Below are positions 17,193 through 27,063 of a stretch of 64,000 nucleotides of DNA, one piece after another; position 1 is the stretch's first letter, and every line of letters starts with the position of its first letter. Both the position numbers and the translations under genes were made by a program. The notes beneath the pieces are model-generated. The model saw only the letters and a program-made list of their open reading frames with translations, was not told where the DNA came from and made no database searches. Source of the DNA: Gallionella sp. (lineage in GTDB: Bacteria > Pseudomonadota > Gammaproteobacteria > Burkholderiales > Gallionellaceae); the NCBI GenBank assembly GCA_028707275.1, contig JAQTUP010000001.1, positions 1-64,000 on the forward strand. The letters run 5' to 3'.

Positions 17193-17263
17193 GTTGTTCT
17201 CCTTGAATTGCATTTATAACCAAGCCATGCCGCACAAACGCCCTAGCGGCCAGAAACTTCCTG

Positions 17264-17485
17264 CTAAATCCCCTTCATATCATCCCGCCCTTTCAGATAC
17301 TCATCACGACCGATTTCGCCTCGGGCATACCGCTCATCCAGCATCTCTAGCGCTTTGGCGGGTTCACTACCGCCCCCGTTCTTACCAGCAAGATATTTGA
17401 CCACCGCCAAAACCAGAAAAATCAGCAGCAGCCAGAACAACGCCATGCCCAGCCATCCACAGCCCATCCCGTATTCCCACATCAT
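17264..17485 (-). CDS. SHOCT-domain small membrane protein
   Basis: This 73-residue protein has one transmembrane helix (LGMALFWLLLIFLVLAVVKY), then a C-terminal SHOCT motif: EPAKALEMLDERYARGEIGR then DEYLKGRDDM. SHOCT domains occur at the ends of many membrane and export-linked proteins and probably mediate oligomerisation. A strong AAGGAGG site precedes ATG 17485. It is often found in copper/czc clusters; its role is not known. Confidence 0.75.
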   Translation of the reverse strand: MMWEYGMGCGWLGMALFWLLLIFLVLAVVKYLAGKNGGGSEPAKALEMLDERYARGEIGRDEYLKGRDDMKGI

Positions 17486-17588
17486 AATTTCCTCCTTTTT
17501 GCGTTAATTACGTACACACCTGCTTCGTTCGTAAGGTGACAAGCGCAATGTATAAACACAAGAATTCCGGCTAATTGGCGCATTACGT

Positions 17589-17945
17589 TCAAGTTTTGGA
17601 TTGCCAACCAGCTATCGGAACTGCCTGGATGATGTCGCTGATGTAAATCCAGCCAGCCTCGGCTTGGCCGGTGCGGGCGGCGTGCCCGATGATGGCCACC
17701 AGCTCGTCCACCTGGCGATCCTCGCAAACCAGTTCCAGCTTCGATTCGTTGATAACTGTCTCGGCCAATTCGATGGAATAGTGTTGCTCCTTGGCGTCCA
17801 CCGCCTTCAGTAGGCTTTGCACCGGGATGACGGCAAGATTGCGGCAGCCAGGCGTTCCGTCCGTGTTGCACAGCCCTGATTCTTTTACGGCGCGAATCAC
17901 ATCGGCGATGCGGTGGTTGTGGATATAAGCCTTGATTTCTTTCAT
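17589..17945 (-). CDS. PII-like signalling protein linked to czcA
   Basis: This 118-residue protein begins MKEIKAYIHNHRIADVIRAV, the PII/GlnB-like first strand and helix, and has KLELVCEDRQVDELVAIIGH then AARTGQAEAGWIYISDI, the PII C-terminal part. The T-loop region is replaced by a Cys-containing stretch (CNTDGTPGCRNLAV), unlike GlnB, so it is probably not a nitrogen sensor. PII-like proteins follow HME-RND pumps in many betaproteobacteria. It lies 57 bases after czcA on the same strand, with CAGGAG before ATG. A metal- or nucleotide-sensing role is inferred. Confidence 0.75.
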   Translation of the reverse strand: MKEIKAYIHNHRIADVIRAVKESGLCNTDGTPGCRNLAVIPVQSLLKAVDAKEQHYSIELAETVINESKLELVCEDRQVDELVAIIGHAARTGQAEAGWIYISDIIQAVPIAGWQSKT

Positions 17946-18002
17946 GCGGATTCTCCTGATTTAGTGATTGCGTGCGGCCCGGTCATGCCGCACGCTACTG
18001 GT

Positions 18003-21000
18003 TTACTTCGCTTGTTTGCGTTCGCGGCGTGTCTCCACCCACTCGTACATCAACGGCAAAAGCAGCAACGTCAACGCCGTAGAGGTAAACAATCCGCCCA
18101 CCACGACCGTCGCCAGCGGGCGCTGAGTTTCCGCGCCCACACCCGAAGACAAGAGCATCGGCACCAGACCGAAGATGGCGATGGAAGCCGTCATCAAAAC
18201 TGGTCTTAATCGCAATGCGGCACCTTGCTTAACAGCTGCACGCACCGACAAGCCCCGTTCACGTTGATCATTTAAAAAAGTCACCAGCACGATGCCGTTC
18301 AGCATCGCAACACCAAATACGGCAATAAATCCGATGGCCGATGGTACAGACAGGTATTGTCCGGTAATGAATAGCCCGATCACACCGCCGATAGTGGCGA
18401 ACGGCACGTTGGCAATGATCAGCGTGGCGTAGGTAAGCGAATTAAATGCCGTATACAACAGGATGAAGATCAGTCCGATGGTGAGTGGCACGATCAGTGT
18501 CAGTTTGGCCATGGCGCGTTGCTGGTTCTCGAACGCACCACCCCACTCGATCCAGTAGCCGCTCGGCAATTTCACTTCGCGTTTGATTTTCGCCTCGGCT
18601 TCTTTCACGAAGCTGTCAACATCGCGCCCCTTCACATCCATTTGTATGACCGCATAACGTTGCAACTGCTCGCGTCGCACAAAGGAATAACCTTCATCCA
18701 AGTCCACTGTGGCGATTTTCGAAAGCGGTATCAGAGCACCATTCTGAGTACGGATCGGGATATTGTTGATAGCTTCCACGCTGTTGCGGAACTCAGGGGC
18801 GAGCCACACCTGGATGTCGAAACGCTTAACCCCATCTATCAGCGTACTCACTGCCTTGCCGCCGATGCCAGCTTGCACCAACTCAAGAATTTCGTCAGCG
18901 TTGATACCATAACGCGCAGCTTCATCCCTTTTTACCCTGACCACCATCTGCGGCTTGCCTTTGTTGGCTTCCAGCGACAGATCCGCAACACCGTGCACTT
19001 TGCCAAGCACCCTTTGGAGTTCCCCAGACAGACGATCCAGGGTGGCAAGATCCTCACCATAAAGCTTTAGCGCGAGCGTGGCACGCACCCCGGAAATCAA
19101 CTCCTCGACGCGCATTTGTATAGGCTGGGTAGCCGCAAACACAGCAGTCGGAACGGCTTGCTCCAACTTATCCTGCATCTCTCTGGAGAGATCCGGGAAA
19201 GAAATGGCCTTGGGCCACTGGTCGCGCGGTTTGAGATTCACCAGAATCTCCATATAATTCACATCGGAAGTCTCGCCCTTTTCCGCCCGCCCAATCATCG
19301 CTATGGCAGAATCGGTTTGCGGGAAAGTTTTTAACTCGGCTTCGATACGCTTGGAGAGACGAATAGATTCTTCGAGGGAAGTAGAAGGAATGCTGGTCAC
19401 CCGAAACATAATGCCACCCTCCTGCAAGGTGGGCATGAATTCCTTACCAAGAAAAGGAATCAACGCGAGAGATGCCACCAGCAATAACAACGCCCCGGAA
19501 ACCACTTTTCTCTTATTTTCCAGCGCCCAATCCAGCAACGGAAGATAGAGTCTTTTGGCCCACTTAACGATAAAAGTGTCTTTCTCTTCCTTGGGCTTCA
19601 AGATCAGTGCCGACATGACCGGCACCAGCGTCAAGGTCAACACCAGCGAACCTACCATTGCAAAGGTGATGGTAAGCGCCATCGGCTTGAACAACTTACC
19701 TTCCAGGCCTGTAAGGGCAAACAATGGCAAAAACACCACGATAATGATTAGAATCGCAAACGCAGTCGGATTGATTACTTCCCGCGCCGCTTCCAGAATG
19801 ACATGCGTCTTGTTCACCGTCTTGCCTGTCTGATGTGAAAGTAAACGGAATCCATTTTCCACCATCACCACGGCACCATCTACCATCATGCCGATGCCTA
19901 CGGCCAGTCCCGCAAGCGACATCAGATTGGCCGACAATCCCCACCGCTGCATCATGATGAAGCTGATCATCATGGCTAGCGGCAATGCGATGATAACCAC
20001 CACGGCGGAACGTATCTCTCCCAGAAACAGGAACAGGATAATGGCCACCAGGATAGAACCTTCGATAAGCGCGTTTTCCGCCGTCTTGACTGCCTTATCT
20101 ACCAGTTCGGTGCGATCGTAAACAGTATTAATGGCAACGCCAGCCGGGAGGGCCTGCTGCACTGTATTGAGTTTCTTTTTCACCGCGTCCACCACGTTCT
20201 TGGCATTTTCTCCAATGCGCTGCAACGCCATACCCAATACGACTTCTTTACCGTCCTTGGTGACAGCGCCGGAGCGCAGTGCTGGCCCTTCTTTGACTTC
20301 GGCTACGTCGCGCACATAGACTGGTGTCCCTTCACGAGTGGCCAATACCACATTGCCAATGTCCTGCACGTTGCTAACCAAACCGAGCCCACGCACCAGA
20401 TACTGCTCCTGACCAATATCGAGATATTGCCCTCCGACCTGACGGTTATTAGCCGCGAGTGTCTCCATCACAGTCTTGAAGTTTAGGCCGTATTTAATTA
20501 GCTTTTGGGGATTGATCAGCACCTGATATTGCTTTTCCTGCCCACCCCATGACATCACGTCATCGACGCCCGATGCAGTGCGCAGCACTAGACGAACATT
20601 CCAATCCTGCAACGTGCGCAGATCCATTTCCGATAACTTTTTATCTGCCGCTTCAATGGTGTACCAGAACACCTGTCCCAGCCCCGAGGTATTCGGGCCC
20701 AATCCCGGCTCTCCATACCCTTGAGGAATGCGGTTTTTGGCTTCGATCAGCTTTTCGCCGACCAGCCGACGGGCAAAGTAGATGTCAACATTATCCTTGA
20801 AATAAACGCTCACATAGGAAAGGCCGAACAACGATACCGAACGGATTTCTTCCACGTCAGCAAGACCGGCCATGGCGGTTTCCACCGGAAAGGTCAGCAA
20901 CTTTTCCACGTCTTCGGCAGCCAGACCCGGTGACTCTGTATAGATGCTTACCTGCACTGGCGTCACATCAGGAAAAGCATCCACCGGCACTTCACGCCAG

Positions 21001-21089
21001 GCTTTCACGCCCAGCAACACCACCAACACAAACGCTACCAACACCAACACCTTGTAGCGCAACGAGAGGTCCACAATATAGTTCAGCAT
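18003..21089 (-). CDS. czcA: CzcA-type RND heavy-metal efflux pump
   Basis: This is the 1028-residue inner-membrane proton-driven transporter of a tripartite Co/Zn/Cd-type efflux complex. It begins MLNYIVDLSLRYKVLVLVAF. The helix-4 HME signature is VGIGMMVDGAVVMVEN (about 397-415). The periplasmic segment reads IQMRVEELISGVRATLALKL; the Cus-type copper methionine after RID is absent here, which argues for divalent cations over Cu/Ag. The length matches the family. It is the third gene of czcC-czcB-czcA, with 9 bases between czcB and czcA and AGGGAGAG before ATG. The exact metal is inferred. Confidence 0.85.
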   Translation of the reverse strand: MLNYIVDLSLRYKVLVLVAFVLVVLLGVKAWREVPVDAFPDVTPVQVSIYTESPGLAAEDVEKLLTFPVETAMAGLADVEEIRSVSLFGLSYVSVYFKDNVDIYFARRLVGEKLIEAKNRIPQGYGEPGLGPNTSGLGQVFWYTIEAADKKLSEMDLRTLQDWNVRLVLRTASGVDDVMSWGGQEKQYQVLINPQKLIKYGLNFKTVMETLAANNRQVGGQYLDIGQEQYLVRGLGLVSNVQDIGNVVLATREGTPVYVRDVAEVKEGPALRSGAVTKDGKEVVLGMALQRIGENAKNVVDAVKKKLNTVQQALPAGVAINTVYDRTELVDKAVKTAENALIEGSILVAIILFLFLGEIRSAVVVIIALPLAMMISFIMMQRWGLSANLMSLAGLAVGIGMMVDGAVVMVENGFRLLSHQTGKTVNKTHVILEAAREVINPTAFAILIIIVVFLPLFALTGLEGKLFKPMALTITFAMVGSLVLTLTLVPVMSALILKPKEEKDTFIVKWAKRLYLPLLDWALENKRKVVSGALLLLVASLALIPFLGKEFMPTLQEGGIMFRVTSIPSTSLEESIRLSKRIEAELKTFPQTDSAIAMIGRAEKGETSDVNYMEILVNLKPRDQWPKAISFPDLSREMQDKLEQAVPTAVFAATQPIQMRVEELISGVRATLALKLYGEDLATLDRLSGELQRVLGKVHGVADLSLEANKGKPQMVVRVKRDEAARYGINADEILELVQAGIGGKAVSTLIDGVKRFDIQVWLAPEFRNSVEAINNIPIRTQNGALIPLSKIATVDLDEGYSFVRREQLQRYAVIQMDVKGRDVDSFVKEAEAKIKREVKLPSGYWIEWGGAFENQQRAMAKLTLIVPLTIGLIFILLYTAFNSLTYATLIIANVPFATIGGVIGLFITGQYLSVPSAIGFIAVFGVAMLNGIVLVTFLNDQRERGLSVRAAVKQGAALRLRPVLMTASIAIFGLVPMLLSSGVGAETQRPLATVVVGGLFTSTALTLLLLPLMYEWVETRRERKQAK

Positions 21090-21098
21090 GATCTCTCC

Positions 21099-22307
21099 CT
21101 ATTCCGCACTGATTTGCGATTTGAGCAGGCGTGCCTTAAGGGCATAAGCACCGCTTACCACCACGCTGTCGCCCGTCGCTACGCCAGATTTAAGCACGAT
21201 GTAATCTTGAGCTCGTTCACCCACTTCCACAGCGCGGGGTTCAAACCCGCCTTTTTCAGCGACGAAAACGGTCGGTATTCCTTGCAGTAGCAACACTGCG
21301 TCAACAGGCACGATGAACACCTTAGCACCCGCCCCTTCGGTGTTTATCGCGACACTGGCAAACATTTCAGGTTTCAGTCTGCCGTCAAGATTCGGCACTT
21401 CCACACGCGCTTTAATCGTGCGTGTTTCCTTATTCATCATGCTGCTAATGTAGGTAAGTCGCCCCTTGAACACTACGCCTGGATAAGCGGATACTGTGAC
21501 ATCAGCTTTGGCACCGAGCTTGATCTTGCCGATGTCCTTGTCAAACAAATCACTTTCTATCCATAGCTTGGATAAATCAGCCACTGTAAACAAGGATGAA
21601 TCCGGCTGAGCAAGTTCTCCTAGCACCGCCTTTTTTTCGATGATGATTCCCGCAATAGGAGCAGTCAGCGGAAATGCCGATCCTTGAAGTTTTTCAGGGA
21701 CAACGCCCATCATGCGTAACTTGTCACCTGCGGCGCGCAAGGCAGCACGGGCTTTCTCATACTCGGCTCGGGTGCGCAGAAAATCCTTTTCAGGAATGAT
21801 ATTGTCAGCGTTCAATCGCTGCGCACGCTCGAATCCAGCCTGTGCGACTTCTGATTCACTTACCGCTTGCAGGTAGCTGGAACGCGCATCGCCCAACTCA
21901 ATGCTGTCAAGCACCGCGAGTGCCTGCCCCAGTTTCACCTTGTCTCCAAGGTTGGCACTAACCTTGATAATGCGACCTGCCATGCGAGGTGCAACGTGGG
22001 CGAGTCTGTCCTGATTCGCCTGGATTGTGGCGGTAACCACCACCTGCACAGCTTGCGCTTGCAATTCCAACTTCTCTACCTTGATTGCAGCTCTTTCGAC
22101 CTCCTCGGCGCTTAAAACAAGCAACATTTCGGCATCTTTCTCGCCCTGTTTTTCAGGTTTAGATGCTGCCACGGCATCGTTGGCAGGTTCAGTTTGCATA
22201 GCTTTGTCGCCGCATCCTGCAAGAAGGGTGATACACAAACCACCTGCCAGTAACCAATAGATTAATCGCCTTGGGTCTAGCTTTTGTTCGCTGCGTAAAT
22301 TTTTCAT
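21099..22307 (-). CDS. czcB: CzcB-type periplasmic adaptor (membrane fusion protein)
   Basis: This 402-residue adaptor links CzcA to the outer-membrane channel. It has a lipoprotein signal (LLAGGLCITLLAGC), beta-barrel and lipoyl halves (HVAPRMAGRIIKVSANLGDK then GQALAVLDSIELGDAR), a coiled-coil hairpin, and FPLTAPIAGIIIEKKAVLGE in the second lipoyl half. It has no added metal-binding N-terminal domain, unlike the CusB of cargo B. It lies between czcC and czcA with short gaps, so all three are co-transcribed. Confidence 0.85.
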   Translation of the reverse strand: MKNLRSEQKLDPRRLIYWLLAGGLCITLLAGCGDKAMQTEPANDAVAASKPEKQGEKDAEMLLVLSAEEVERAAIKVEKLELQAQAVQVVVTATIQANQDRLAHVAPRMAGRIIKVSANLGDKVKLGQALAVLDSIELGDARSSYLQAVSESEVAQAGFERAQRLNADNIIPEKDFLRTRAEYEKARAALRAAGDKLRMMGVVPEKLQGSAFPLTAPIAGIIIEKKAVLGELAQPDSSLFTVADLSKLWIESDLFDKDIGKIKLGAKADVTVSAYPGVVFKGRLTYISSMMNKETRTIKARVEVPNLDGRLKPEMFASVAINTEGAGAKVFIVPVDAVLLLQGIPTVFVAEKGGFEPRAVEVGERAQDYIVLKSGVATGDSVVVSGAYALKARLLKSQISAE

Positions 22308-22338
22308 GTCATGCGTTCCTTAACTTTAATTTTTTTGT

Positions 22339-23646
22339 TCAATGGTTATTGCGCGCAGGCTGCCAGCCTGCTGCCGATTCCAAGTTAACCTGGGTCAGGC
22401 GAAGTTCAGTCCGTGCGTCGAGCAAATCCCGCTGCCCGTCCAGCACTTGGCGATTCACAATCAATAATTGCAGTAAGCCAATCTCACCGACACGAAAAGA
22501 AACTGAAGACAGGCGCTGATTTTCTGCCAGACTTGGCAGTGCCGATTCGCTCAGCCTTTTGACGCGCGTTTTCAGATGTACCCAGCGCTCCCACAGAGCC
22601 AACACCTGGGCGCGTGCATCACGTTGCGCGGATTGTCGCTGCACCTGCATCTGGGTCAATTCGGTCGTCGCGCGCCCGATTCCTGTGCCGTTGCGGCGAA
22701 ACAGTGGCAGCGGTACGGATAAGCTTAACGCCGTGACATTCAATCCGGAGTTATCAGGGGTTCCACGTCCTGTACCCAAACCCACCGTCACGTCCGGGTA
22801 AACCGACGCGCGCTCCAGATCAAGCCGACTTCTGGCGGCATTTTCCTTATGCTCGTACGCGCGTAGCAGTGAACGGTCAGCAGCGGAAATCAGCAACTCT
22901 TCCAGCCCATACGAAACAGCCGGCGGATCCAGCAATCCGGCAACATCCGGCAAACTGTCAGCGGGAAATTGCAATAAGGCCGACAAATCGGATCGTGCCT
23001 GAATGAGCTGCTCGCGCAACAGCGACACCTGATTTTGTGCACGTTCCGCTTCCACCTTGGCTAGATTGCCGTCGAGACGGCTGTCTTCCCCAGCTGCAAC
23101 GCGCTTGCCAACAGCCATCGCCGCTTTTTCAATAAGCTGGAGAGACTGCTCCTCAATTTGGATACGTAATTGCAAACTGAGAACACGAATGAACCTTTGC
23201 TCCACTTCAGCATGTAATTGACGCCGTGTTTCCGTGATCAGCTCTTGCGTCGCGGCAAGAGACTGATCGGACACGGTGCGGCGTATGCCCTGCTGACCGC
23301 CTATTTCAAAAGTTTGTGCCAGACCAACCATCAGCCCGCGATTGCTTCGTGCAGGGTTGCCCGCTTGAGGAAGCGTGCCCTTGCTCCACTCAGTAGCGAG
23401 TTGTGGATTGTTCCATAACAACGCATTAGCATCGGCGAGATCGCCCTGTGCTGCGGCAAGATTTGCCTGGGTGGCTCGTAATGTCGGGTTGGCATGTTCA
23501 GCCTGTTCCCATGCTTGCTCCAATGTGAGCGGAACCGACAGAGCAGGCAATGAATAAAGTGATGCAAACAGGAATGGCACACCAATAAGGCGGCGCATTA
23601 GCCGCATCCCGATGCACGGGTTACGAAAAATAGTGACGAATTGCAC
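22339..23646 (-). CDS. czcC: CzcC-type outer-membrane factor (TolC family)
   Basis: This 435-residue TolC-type channel exports metal across the outer membrane. The signal peptide ends near PALSVP, followed by LTLEQAWEQAEHANPTLRAT, the usual first repeat of the family, and long alpha-helical heptads (VEQRFIRVLSLQLRIQIEEQ). The start is GTG 23646 with AAGGAG six bases upstream. It is the first structural gene after the czcI-like gene; the operon reads czcI-czcC-czcB-czcA-PII. Confidence 0.85.
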   Translation of the reverse strand: MQFVTIFRNPCIGMRLMRRLIGVPFLFASLYSLPALSVPLTLEQAWEQAEHANPTLRATQANLAAAQGDLADANALLWNNPQLATEWSKGTLPQAGNPARSNRGLMVGLAQTFEIGGQQGIRRTVSDQSLAATQELITETRRQLHAEVEQRFIRVLSLQLRIQIEEQSLQLIEKAAMAVGKRVAAGEDSRLDGNLAKVEAERAQNQVSLLREQLIQARSDLSALLQFPADSLPDVAGLLDPPAVSYGLEELLISAADRSLLRAYEHKENAARSRLDLERASVYPDVTVGLGTGRGTPDNSGLNVTALSLSVPLPLFRRNGTGIGRATTELTQMQVQRQSAQRDARAQVLALWERWVHLKTRVKRLSESALPSLAENQRLSSVSFRVGEIGLLQLLIVNRQVLDGQRDLLDARTELRLTQVNLESAAGWQPARNNH

Positions 23647-23732
23647 GGAAACTCCTTCAGATATGCGTGCGCCAACTCACTTGAGGCGAGCGCGCACTCA
23701 AAACAAAATCAAAAACAGATTTGAATCGAATC

Positions 23733-24086
23733 TTAGGAAAAGAGTCTTGGTGGCCTGAAAAGGCCGTCAGGGGATGAAAGCTGAACAGCTTTGGACTGTT
23801 GGATAGAATATTCGTTTACAAACTCAGGCATCACAGGTGTTGACTGACTAAGTAACCCCATGAAGTGCACGGCAGCGTGACACCAGTGATTACAGGGACT
23901 TTGGGGTGAAACATCCGCATTGACACCTTGAGATTCTGATGAAGAGTAGTGGTCTTCCATAGCCAGGCTACGTTGCTCGTCGAACCATACATCTGCTACT
24001 GCTTCCTTGTTAAACGTCCAGCCGCCAGCATTGATCACGAGCGTAATCATGAGAAAGTATATAGCCTGACGGATGAGTCTACCCAT
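23733..24086 (-). CDS. czcI: CzcI-like periplasmic protein
   Basis: This 117-residue secreted protein has an N-terminal hydrophobic segment (AIYFLMITLVINAGGWTF). The mature part contains CNHWCHAAVHFMGLL and ends SPDGLFRPPRLFS, both typical of the CzcI family, small periplasmic regulators encoded at the head of czc operons in Cupriavidus-like bacteria. The Cys/His cluster probably binds metal. It lies 87 bases before czcC on the same strand. Family assignment rests on these two motifs. Confidence 0.65.
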   Translation of the reverse strand: MGRLIRQAIYFLMITLVINAGGWTFNKEAVADVWFDEQRSLAMEDHYSSSESQGVNADVSPQSPCNHWCHAAVHFMGLLSQSTPVMPEFVNEYSIQQSKAVQLSSPDGLFRPPRLFS

Positions 24087-24354
24087 GTTGCGATACTAAA
24101 GGATTTTGTGGTTTAAGTACATTTATTAGGTTTGCCTCGATTTCCACGTGGAAAGTTTGGTGAGTTCAAATTGCTGATCGATACATCCAAGATGGTCCGT
24201 TAAATTCCTCCTTCACGGCACACTGCATTACGCCACGAACGGCTGCTTTATTGCTGCAAATTTTACACCTTGACGGGCAGGTATTGGCACTCAGCGGTCC
24301 ATGAATCGAGTCATTCTACCCTTGTTTGTACGCCTGCTTACGAGCTAATTGCTG

Positions 24355-24444
24355 TCAGTCAAAATCGTAGGCATTGAGATTGGTATTGCTGGCCGAGCTG
24401 TTGTCGTAACGGGTAGCGGGTTTGAGATTGAGATCAGTGGCGGA
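24355..24444 (-). pseudogene. 3' remnant of an unidentified gene (left copy)
   Basis: The minus-strand frame reads ATDLNLKPATRYDNSSASNT then NLNAYDFD and a TGA. The right copy (46902-47000) reads ATDLNRKHATRYDNKSASNT then NLNDYDFDWQQ and TGA, so TGG has become TGA here. The conserved reading frame and natural-looking end suggest the last ~31 codons of a lost gene downstream of the helicase. The family is unknown. Confidence 0.4.
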
Positions 24445-24468
24445 TTACCTTGAAATCGGCATCCACCC

Positions 24469-26087
24469 CTAAAACCCCGCCTCTATAATAAAACGTGAAT
24501 CCAATCCATCCTCAATCGAACTGCTGATTTCCAAGCGGTTTCGGGCGCGCGTAATCCCCACATAGAACAATCGCCGTTCCTCGTCTTCGGTGGAATCCGG
24601 GTGTGGCAAATTGCCATCCTCCACACCAATAATCCACACACTGTCGAATTCCAGACCTTTACTGCCGTGCAAGGTGGATAGCACTACGCCGGTGTCGTTG
24701 GTACGATCTGTTGTTCTCGATAGCGTATTTAAGCGTTGCGCCAACGATCCTTTAAGCTTGGCAATGATGTTGGCCAGTTTTTTCACCAGATTACCTCGAT
24801 CTTGTTTGACGTGCTGCGCAAGCCAGTTGGCTGCCGCATAGATGGCAAGCGTCATATTGCCATCCGCTATCTGCCTCCGCCATTCAACGTATCCGCGCCG
24901 CGCACTCTCGATGATCTTTCTGGTACGCACATCGTTTTCTGGAGCTTGGATCAAGATTCTTTCCAGCATTTGCCCACAACTTTTATCGTCGTGATGCAGA
25001 TTGAGCAATTCCGACCTGATCCCGCAAACCGACAATGCGTTGGCCATGCCCGTCCATCCGTCCGATTGTATGCTTTTAAGCAATCCAACCAAGGCACTGC
25101 CCGTCACACCATCCCAAACAGATTTCCCGCCTGAAAGCGTATAGTCAATGCCGCTTGCCAGTAGTTCTGCCTCAACCACTTCCAGCAAACTATTGGTGCG
25201 CGCGAGTATTGCCCAATCTTGGTCGGCAGATTTCTTTATCGCCTCAACAACAAGGCTGGCTTCGTCGCTTCTGTCTGCGGCGCGATGTGTCTTGACGATG
25301 CCGCTTGCGTCGCGGGCGGCTTCGATGGCTTTGTTGGCTCGGTTCGGGTTGTTGGCAATCAAACGGGCTGCGTGAGCCAAGATATTAGGTGCGCAGCGGT
25401 AATTGATTGGCAGCGTGATTTCCTGGGCAACCAGCGTTTGCGAAACGCGGAGCATCCCCGCGTAGCCCAGCGCATTCCGAAACGAGTATAGGCTTTGATC
25501 GTCGTCGCCAACAATCGTGACCTCAATGCCAGCCATGCCATGTTCAATCACCCATTGCGCCTGCACCTCGTCCGCATCCTGAAACTCATCAGCCAGCAAC
25601 CAGCGCACGGCAAGCGGCTTAATGCTCTCGTCTCGAAACCCATTAATGACAGTCAGCAAAATATCGGCGAAATCCATCCCGTGTTCTGTGGCAAGTCGAT
25701 GCTGGTAGGCATTGAACACATCCTCGATGCCGGGATCGCTGAATATGGTCTGCCCCAACCTTGATTTGGCGCGATCAATGGCGGAAAGCACCTTGTCAAA
25801 AGGTACATCACATTTGTATTGTGAGTAACACCGCCTAAGCAAACCCATGCGCTCACCGTCCGATAGCAGCTTCATGCCTGACAGGTGTGACAACCGTCGA
25901 ATCTGTGACAGCGCGACCGAATGAAATGTCCCGACCGCCAGACGCTTTGCTTCCCGCTCACCGCATAAGTGCAGAATTCGCGACTTCAGTTCAGCGGCGG
26001 CATCGCGTGTGAACGTAACGGCGCACAGCCGCCCGGTTTTGTTTTCACTGAGCAACCGGGCTGCTCGCATGGATAGTACGCGTGTTT
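24469..26087 (-). pseudogene. UvrD-like helicase, 5'-truncated, no Walker A
   Basis: The frame is open from TVLSMRAARLLSENKTGRLC-like sequence to the natural end (SSIEDGLDSRFIIEAGF) and is nearly identical to the intact helicase at 47024-48721. The first 27 residues, including the Walker A motif GSGKT, are missing: the match starts at the very next residue, RVLSM. The remaining motifs (DEFQDADEVQ, GDDDQSLYSFR, LSTLHGSKGLEFDSVW, VGITRA) are present. Without Walker A it cannot bind ATP normally, so it is a dead copy. The frame continues into IS66-derived sequence up to 26118. Confidence 0.85.
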
Positions 26088-26502
26088 CTGATAACAAGGA
26101 AAAATGTCTGGGCGACATGGAATATGCCCGGCTACGGAATTGCTATCAAAAATTCTGACACAGGGAGTGCGGGAGATACCGTCCATCCCCGACAAACCTG
26201 AGGGAAAGCGTGGCAAAATATCCAAGTCGGATACGCACAATTTACTGGAGCGACTGCAAAAACATGAAACCTCTGTCTTGCTCTTCGCCAAAGACCCGCT
26301 GGTGCCGTTTACTAACAATCGCGGGGAGCGTGATTTGAGAATGAGCAAGGTCAAGCAAAAAGTTTCCGGCTGCTTCCGCTCCGAGATATATGCTCATACC
26401 TTTTGCCGCATCACCAGCTACCTGCAAACCATGGCTTATAAAGGCTGGAACCCCATGATCGCCATCCAAATGGCTTTGGCAGGGGAAATTGGGGGCGAGT
26501 AG
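26088..26502 (+). pseudogene. IS66-family transposase, C-terminal remnant
   Basis: In the plus strand, HNLLERLQKHETSVLLFAKD, then PLVPFTNNRGERDLRMSKVK and CRITSYLQTMAYKGWNPMIA, are the C-terminal hallmark of IS66 transposases (the catalytic Glu lies in NNRGERDLRM). Upstream the matching part (MEYARLRNCYQK) is in another frame, so there is a frameshift near 26150 at an A run, and the rest of the gene is gone. It abuts the truncated helicase exactly where the 1.77-kb repeat ends, so an IS66 insertion or recombination event probably made that junction. Confidence 0.82.
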
Positions 26503-26526
26503 TTACTGTTTAATCTCACTGATCGG

Positions 26527-27009
26527 TTAGTGACAACCTTTCGTTTTGTCAACTTCAAGGCCGCCAATCTCGCATTCTTCCTTGTAATTGATAAATGCCA
26601 TTTTAAGTCGATCTACCCACCCACTCCCAAGATTTGCGCCAGTCAATGCCAATTGATCTGCAATCTGCTCGGCAGTGACTTGTACCAAATCATACTGAAT
26701 TTCGATTTTATTACCGTCTATGCATACTTCGTGTACGCCCATCATGCTAAGCAATCCAAGCCTGACTTGTTCACCCTGTATCGTATCAAGGGGGGCTGAT
26801 AACACAAAACTGCGCCGCTTGATGACCTGTTCACCTAGCTGCGCTACAGCCCTATGTCCTGGCCGTCCTACATACAAATAAGGATTTTCTAAAAATCTTT
26901 CCTTGCATTGTTCTGAACAAAAGGCACGGGCGATGCCTTCATATTTGAGAGCAAATGATGTCGCAGGAACCATCATATGACAAACCGGATCTTCGACTAT
27001 TTCGTTCAT
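26527..27009 (-). CDS. YHS-domain plus HMA-like metal protein
   Basis: This 160-residue cytosolic protein has an N-terminal YHS metal-binding domain (VEDPVCHMMVPATSFALKYE, then AFCSEQCKERFLENPYLYVG). A second ferredoxin-like half resembles a heavy-metal-associated domain without the CxxC pair (GLLSMMGVHEVCIDGNKIEI). YHS domains recur across this island. It is the last gene of the copper cluster before the IS66 remnant. The role is probably metal binding or delivery to the P-type ATPase; this is inferred. Confidence 0.72.
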   Translation of the reverse strand: MNEIVEDPVCHMMVPATSFALKYEGIARAFCSEQCKERFLENPYLYVGRPGHRAVAQLGEQVIKRRSFVLSAPLDTIQGEQVRLGLLSMMGVHEVCIDGNKIEIQYDLVQVTAEQIADQLALTGANLGSGWVDRLKMAFINYKEECEIGGLEVDKTKGCH

Positions 27010-27063
27010 GATAACTCCTGTTCAGTGAAAATTTTTGCGGTGACGCTGTACCTCAAACCTTCA

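Larger units (their letters stand above)
24317..26087. repeat. 1.77-kb direct repeat, left copy (helicase segment)
   Basis: This 1771-base segment matches 46873-48642 with a low percentage of substitutions and one net base difference in length, in the same orientation. It contains a 3' gene remnant and most of a UvrD-like helicase gene. Identity ends abruptly at the left (CTACCC/TTACCC) and at the right after GTACGCGTGTTT, where IS66 sequence begins. The scattered differences mean the duplication is not very recent or came from two related elements. Confidence 0.9.
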